Of a stretch of 11,940 bases of DNA, positions 8,382 through 11,940 are shown in pieces. A model generated the notes under the pieces. It was given only the letters and a program-made list of their open reading frames with translations. It was not told the origin of the DNA and did not search any database. How positions within the stretch are numbered: the stretch's first letter is position 1; every line of letters starts with the position of its first letter. Location of the stretch: the NCBI GenBank assembly GCA_003487955.1, contig DNNJ01000282.1, positions 1-11,940 on the forward strand, read 5' to 3'. The position numbers and the translations under genes are program-made. The DNA is from Clostridiales bacterium. Lineage in GTDB: Bacteria > Bacillota > Clostridia > Tissierellales > Sedimentibacteraceae.

Positions 8382-8387
8382 AGGAAG
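8382..8387 (+). promoter_or_regulatory. Ribosome binding site favouring the start at 8394
   Basis: AGGAAG lies 6 bases before the ATG at 8394. The alternative start, a TTG at 8373, would place this motif inside the gene and has no comparable site before it. The ATG is therefore preferred, giving 803 rather than 810 residues. Confidence 0.6.
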
Positions 8388-8393
8388 AAAAAT

Positions 8394-10805
8394 ATGCAAA
8401 TTTCAAAGATAAATAATTGTCCAGCCAAAGGTAAAAGATTGATTATAACTGTTCTTATTCTCACAATTGCAGGTTCATTTCTTACTCATGCACAGGTATC
8501 TTCAGGCATATCCGATGATAGCGCCTGTCTTGATAATACAAAGACGTTATCTGACGAAGAAATAAATTTATTTCGTGAACAACTGTTCAATAATGTCGTC
8601 TCCTATTTGAAGAATGATCTGAAAGCTTCCGTAAAAAACAGGCAAAAAAGTTGGAACAGAGATTATACATCAACAAGTAACTACATTAAATCTGTTTCCC
8701 CTAATCGTCAAAGATTAGCGGAAATAACCGGAGTTGTCGATGAAAGGGTGAAGTTTAGGGAAATCGACTTGAAAGAAACTACGGGCGAAAAAGCCATTGT
8801 CTGCCAAACCAGTTTTTTTACAATTTACAGTGTAAAATGGCCTGTACTGGATGGTGTAACAGGAGAAGGATTGTTACTTGAACCTAAGGACAAGGCGGTT
8901 GCTCAAGTTGTAGCGATTCCGGACGCAGACTGGTCCCCCGAAATGCTGGCAGGTCTGGACTCCCGGTTGGACACTGAAGCCCAATATGCACGGAAACTAG
9001 CTATGGCCGGTTGTCGGGTAATTATTCCGTTACTGGTCAACAGGGATAACCTCTGGTCGGGAAATCCGGAAATCAAGATGACAAACCAGCCACATCGTGA
9101 GTTTATCTATAGAAGATCGTATGAAATGGGTAGACATATCATCGGGTATGAAATTCAAAAGATATTGGCTATTGTCGATTGGTTCGATCTTAAGAATAAA
9201 ATCAACAAGACTCAACTTCCCATTGCTGTTGCAGGGTATGGCGAAGGTGGGCTTCTAGCTTTATACAGTACAGCCATTGACCTTCGGATAAATGGAGTTT
9301 TAGTCAGCGGTTATTTTCAAGAGCGTGAAGATGTTTGGGAAGAACCAATATATAGGAATATTTGGGGGTTATTGAATGAATTCGGGGATGCGGAAATCGC
9401 CAGTCTAATTGCACCTCGAACGATAATAATAGAGGCGAGTAAAGGTCCGCAAGTTGACGGACCTCCACAAGCTGACAGAAATCATAACGATAGCGCTACA
9501 CCGGGAAAAATAGCATCTCCCCCATTGGAGTCGGTTCAAAAAGAGAAAGCAAGAACTGAAATAATTTACAGAAACCTGAAAGCCACAGAAAAGCTACAAT
9601 TGACTACAAGTGACGATAATAAAGGTTTTCCAGGCTCTGCAAAATCATTGGATTTACTTTTAAGCCGAATTGGAATCAAAGGGAAGGTTCCTGCTACGGA
9701 TAAAACTTTTTTAATTGATGAGCGGGCAGATTTTAATCCGTCACTCCGTCTTTACGACCAGTTTGTCGAGTTGAATCAACATTTAGATAAAATAATCAGA
9801 AAAAGTGAAACAGAAAGAGAAAAGTTTTGGAAAAAAGCAGATTTAAGCTCCGTGAATAAATGGACAAATACCAGTGACTTTTATAGAGAACATTTTGAGG
9901 ACGAGGTTATCGGGAAAATGCCAAAATCCGTCGAACAATTAAATCCGAGAAGCAAGTTACGCTATCAAACTCCAAAATGGCGTGGATACTGGATAAAACT
10001 GGACGTCTGGCCAAGCATATTTACAGGTGGCATTTTATTAATTCCGAATGATGTGAAAAAAGACGAGAAAAGGCCGTTGATTGTATGTCAACACGGGTTA
10101 GGGGGAACTCCGGAAATGCTTGTTGACAAAAGGATCAAATCTGTTTACAACGCCTATGCAGCTCAATTAGCAGATTTAGGCTACATCGTTTATGTACCCC
10201 AACACATTTACGGCCTCATGCCGGATCAACCGTACGGGGAACAAGATTTCCGGACCATCCAAAGAATGGCAAATCCGGTTAAAAAGTCGATATATTCTTT
10301 TGTTGTTGGTCAGGAAAGACAGGCCATGCGCTGGCTAAAACAATTGCCATTTGTTGATGACAGCCATATTGCCTTATACGGAATTTCATACGGTGGGAAG
10401 ACAGCGATGCGCGTACCTGCAATTTTACAAGATTATTCTGTTGTTGTTTGTTCCGCCGACTTCAACGAGTGGGTATGGAAAACTACCTCATTAGATTTTA
10501 TGGAAAGTTATCTCTTTTCCCCTGAGTACGACATGTACGAGTTTAATTTGGGCAACACTTATAATTACGCTGAAATGACAAGATTAATTTCTCCGAGACC
10601 TTTCATGGTAGAAAGAGGGCGTTTTGACAGTGTTGGAAAAGACGAATGGGTTGCGTATGAATTTGCCAAAGTCCAACGCATGTATGAATTGATGGGGGTT
10701 GGGAATCTTACAGAAATAGAATATTTCAACGGTCCTCATGAGATACATGGAATTGGTACATTCGAATTTCTACACAAGCATCTTATGAATAAAGATAAAA
10801 GATAA
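8394..10805 (+). CDS. Exported tandem alpha/beta-hydrolase: inactive first domain, active esterase-like second domain
   Basis: An 803-residue exported protein with a signal peptide (RLIITVLILTIAG core, likely cut after THA at residue 33) and no lipobox. After a charged helical segment come two alpha/beta-hydrolase folds. The first (about 154-360) has a nucleophile elbow reading AGYGEGGLLA, where the serine of G-x-S-x-G is replaced by glycine 283, so it should be catalytically dead. The second (about 524-803) has HGLGG (567-571), the elbow YGISYGG with S665, then D745 in ERGRFDSVGKDEW and H782 in FNGPHEIHG, a complete triad. The second half resembles dienelactone-hydrolase or acetyl-xylan-esterase-like proteins common in Bacteroidota, Planctomycetota and Verrucomicrobiota. 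An ester bond on a glycan (acetyl or a uronate ester) is the likely target; a peptidase is less likely. It follows the reductase gene after 62 bases. Substrate unknown. Confidence 0.85.
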   Translation: MQISKINNCPAKGKRLIITVLILTIAGSFLTHAQVSSGISDDSACLDNTKTLSDEEINLFREQLFNNVVSYLKNDLKASVKNRQKSWNRDYTSTSNYIKSVSPNRQRLAEITGVVDERVKFREIDLKETTGEKAIVCQTSFFTIYSVKWPVLDGVTGEGLLLEPKDKAVAQVVAIPDADWSPEMLAGLDSRLDTEAQYARKLAMAGCRVIIPLLVNRDNLWSGNPEIKMTNQPHREFIYRRSYEMGRHIIGYEIQKILAIVDWFDLKNKINKTQLPIAVAGYGEGGLLALYSTAIDLRINGVLVSGYFQEREDVWEEPIYRNIWGLLNEFGDAEIASLIAPRTIIIEASKGPQVDGPPQADRNHNDSATPGKIASPPLESVQKEKARTEIIYRNLKATEKLQLTTSDDNKGFPGSAKSLDLLLSRIGIKGKVPATDKTFLIDERADFNPSLRLYDQFVELNQHLDKIIRKSETEREKFWKKADLSSVNKWTNTSDFYREHFEDEVIGKMPKSVEQLNPRSKLRYQTPKWRGYWIKLDVWPSIFTGGILLIPNDVKKDEKRPLIVCQHGLGGTPEMLVDKRIKSVYNAYAAQLADLGYIVYVPQHIYGLMPDQPYGEQDFRTIQRMANPVKKSIYSFVVGQERQAMRWLKQLPFVDDSHIALYGISYGGKTAMRVPAILQDYSVVVCSADFNEWVWKTTSLDFMESYLFSPEYDMYEFNLGNTYNYAEMTRLISPRPFMVERGRFDSVGKDEWVAYEFAKVQRMYELMGVGNLTEIEYFNGPHEIHGIGTFEFLHKHLMNKDKR

Positions 10806-10897
10806 CTTTGAGTTTGCTTTATTACCGATCTTCTGACAATGTGAATATCAAAATCTAACACAAATTGAAGTCTAATAACCCAATTAATTCGAAAGAA
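10806..10897. other. Short gap before the nitrilase gene
   Basis: This 92-base spacer is the widest between enzyme genes. I find no strong hairpin, no T-run and no clear TTTG / TAnnTTTG promoter pair, so read-through from the hydrolase gene is the simplest reading. A TTG at 10865 could extend the next gene upstream by eleven codons but is not favoured. Confidence 0.4.
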
Positions 10898-11902
10898 ATG
10901 AAAAAAAATAATTTTGTAAATTATCTGCTTAAATTACTATTTTTATCTGCCTTATTTATGATAACAATAACATCAAAAATCAATGCAAGCGTAAAAATCG
11001 GCCGGCCGGTTAAAATAGTGAGCCTTTGTTTTGAAAACAAGAATTTTGAGGATATAATACAAATTATAGATGACGAAGGCAAAAAGGAAGTCGACATTAT
11101 TGTTTTACCCGAAACATGGAGAGGACAGATCAGTCCTGAAACCTTAGATGGCGAAACAATAAGCACGTTATCAAAACTAGCCAAGAAACATAATACATAC
11201 ATACTTTCTCCAATCGACAGGAAGGAAGGTAAATCAAGGTTGAATACGGCAGTCTTAATTGACCGGAAAGGCGAAATTGTCTTCACATACGATAAAATTT
11301 ATCCTTATTGGAGCGAATTTGATTTGGATCCCCCGGTCGATCCGGGTACGAACACAAATATGGTATATTCTGCTGACTTTGGGAAAATAGGAGTCGCTAT
11401 TTGTTATGATGCAAATTTTCCAGAATTATGGCAAGTATTAAGAGATCAAGGTGCGGAAATAGTCTTTTGGTCCAGTGCTTATTCAGCAGGAACACAGTTA
11501 AAGGCATACTCTTTATTGCATCATTATTATATTGTTACCAGTACGTATTCAAGAGATTGCCAAGTGTACGATATTACAGGTGAAAGAATTTTCGATATGA
11601 GTGGGAATAATATCACCATAGCTCATATTACGCTTGACCTTGATCGGGGGATCTACCACGAGAATTTTAATTTGGGGAAACTTCAGAATCTTCTGGAAAA
11701 TCACGGAAATGAAATCGAAAAGGAATCGGCAATGCCACGTGAACAATGGTTTGTACTGAGATCAATAAAGCCGGGGGTTTCAGCACGGCAATTAGCAAAA
11801 GAATTTAACATGGAGGAACTTGTGGACTACCAAAACAGAAGTAGGAAGGAAATAGATAAAAAGCGTGAATTTCAAGTTAGAGAAAATAATTTATCCGAAT
11901 AA
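10898..11902 (+). CDS. Exported nitrilase-superfamily carbon-nitrogen hydrolase (amidase)
   Basis: Predicted to hydrolyse a carbon-nitrogen bond, usually a linear amide, with a Glu-Lys-Cys triad. All three residues are visible in family context: E72 in IIVLPETWRG, K133 in YDKIYPYW, and C169 in VAICYDANFPE, followed by AEIVFWSSAYSAG. The ATG at 10898 (334 residues) is preferred over the upstream TTG at 10865 because it places MKKNN directly before a hydrophobic export signal (LLKLLFLSALFMITI, ending near INA). Most members of this superfamily are cytoplasmic, so the signal is unusual; as it lacks a lipobox cysteine, the enzyme probably works in the periplasm. The last 35 residues or so are highly charged and may form a helix (SRKEIDKKREFQ). 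The neighbours point to a role in glycan breakdown, perhaps on an amidated or N-acylated sugar, but that is inference. A membrane-anchored N-terminus instead of a cleaved signal is possible. Confidence 0.9.
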   Translation: MKKNNFVNYLLKLLFLSALFMITITSKINASVKIGRPVKIVSLCFENKNFEDIIQIIDDEGKKEVDIIVLPETWRGQISPETLDGETISTLSKLAKKHNTYILSPIDRKEGKSRLNTAVLIDRKGEIVFTYDKIYPYWSEFDLDPPVDPGTNTNMVYSADFGKIGVAICYDANFPELWQVLRDQGAEIVFWSSAYSAGTQLKAYSLLHHYYIVTSTYSRDCQVYDITGERIFDMSGNNITIAHITLDLDRGIYHENFNLGKLQNLLENHGNEIEKESAMPREQWFVLRSIKPGVSARQLAKEFNMEELVDYQNRSRKEIDKKREFQVRENNLSE

Positions 11903-11907
11903 TTTTT

Positions 11908-11940
11908 ATGAAAGCACTGGTTTTAGACAAATACATGGAG
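11908..11940 (+). CDS. Start of a probable zinc-dependent alcohol dehydrogenase (3' cut by window)
   Basis: An ATG five bases after the nitrilase stop opens a frame reading MKALVLDKYME to the window edge. MKALVL followed by a lysine- or glutamate-containing turn is the usual first beta strand of medium-chain, zinc-dependent dehydrogenases, including sorbitol and galactitol-phosphate types. Eleven codons are too few to be certain. The tight spacing suggests that it belongs to the same operon. A second dehydrogenase beside the aldo/keto reductase would fit cytoplasmic sugar oxidation. Confidence 0.55.
   Translation, partial: MKALVLDKYME

Noticed and set aside
8373-8393. TTG at 8373 as the start of the double hydrolase
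   Set aside because: The ATG at 8394 has AGGAAG 6 bases before it and still gives a complete signal peptide.
10865-10897. TTG at 10865 as the start of the nitrilase
   Set aside because: It adds eleven polar residues before an otherwise good signal peptide; the ATG at 10898 is the simpler start.
10921-11286. Minus-strand open frame of 121 codons over the start of the nitrilase gene
   Set aside because: It overlaps the signal peptide and Glu72 region of a gene with a full catalytic triad; hydrophobic stretches come from the antisense reading.

Overview
The window is part of a polysaccharide utilisation locus (PUL) from a member of the Bacteroidota, probably of the order Bacteroidales. The evidence is an adjacent SusC/SusD pair, a FecR-type anti-sigma factor just upstream, a SusD lipobox followed by acidic residues, low G+C content, and A-rich translation starts without strong Shine-Dalgarno sequences. 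A genus cannot be assigned from this sequence alone.

Layout, all on the + strand: (1) 1-246 is the C-terminal end of a FecR anti-sigma factor. (2) 247-702 is a gap of about 456 bases with no convincing gene but with two strong hairpins. (3) 703-4098 is a SusC-type TonB-dependent transporter with an N-terminal STN signalling domain. (4) 4110-5723 is its SusD lipoprotein partner. (5) 5740-5778 is a terminator-like hairpin that separates susCD from the enzymes. (6) 5804-7276 is an exported GH29 alpha-L-fucosidase. (7) 7285-8331 is a cytoplasmic aldo/keto reductase. (8) 8394-10805 is an exported protein with two alpha/beta-hydrolase domains; the first has lost its nucleophile serine and the second has a full catalytic triad. 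(9) 10898-11902 is an exported nitrilase-superfamily amidase. (10) From 11908 a further gene begins and runs off the end; its first eleven codons look like a zinc-dependent alcohol dehydrogenase.

How the genes may work together (inference): the FecR protein and the STN domain of the transporter suggest that substrate arrival at SusC/SusD is signalled through FecR to an ECF sigma factor encoded outside the window. The exported enzymes could remove fucose, ester groups and possibly amide groups from a decorated glycan. The aldo/keto reductase and the possible alcohol dehydrogenase could then oxidise or reduce a released sugar in the cytoplasm. The most unusual part is the enzyme set: a fucosidase, a half-dead double hydrolase and a secreted nitrilase next to one SusCD pair point to a fucose-containing glycan with ester and possibly amide substituents, whose identity cannot be read from the sequence.
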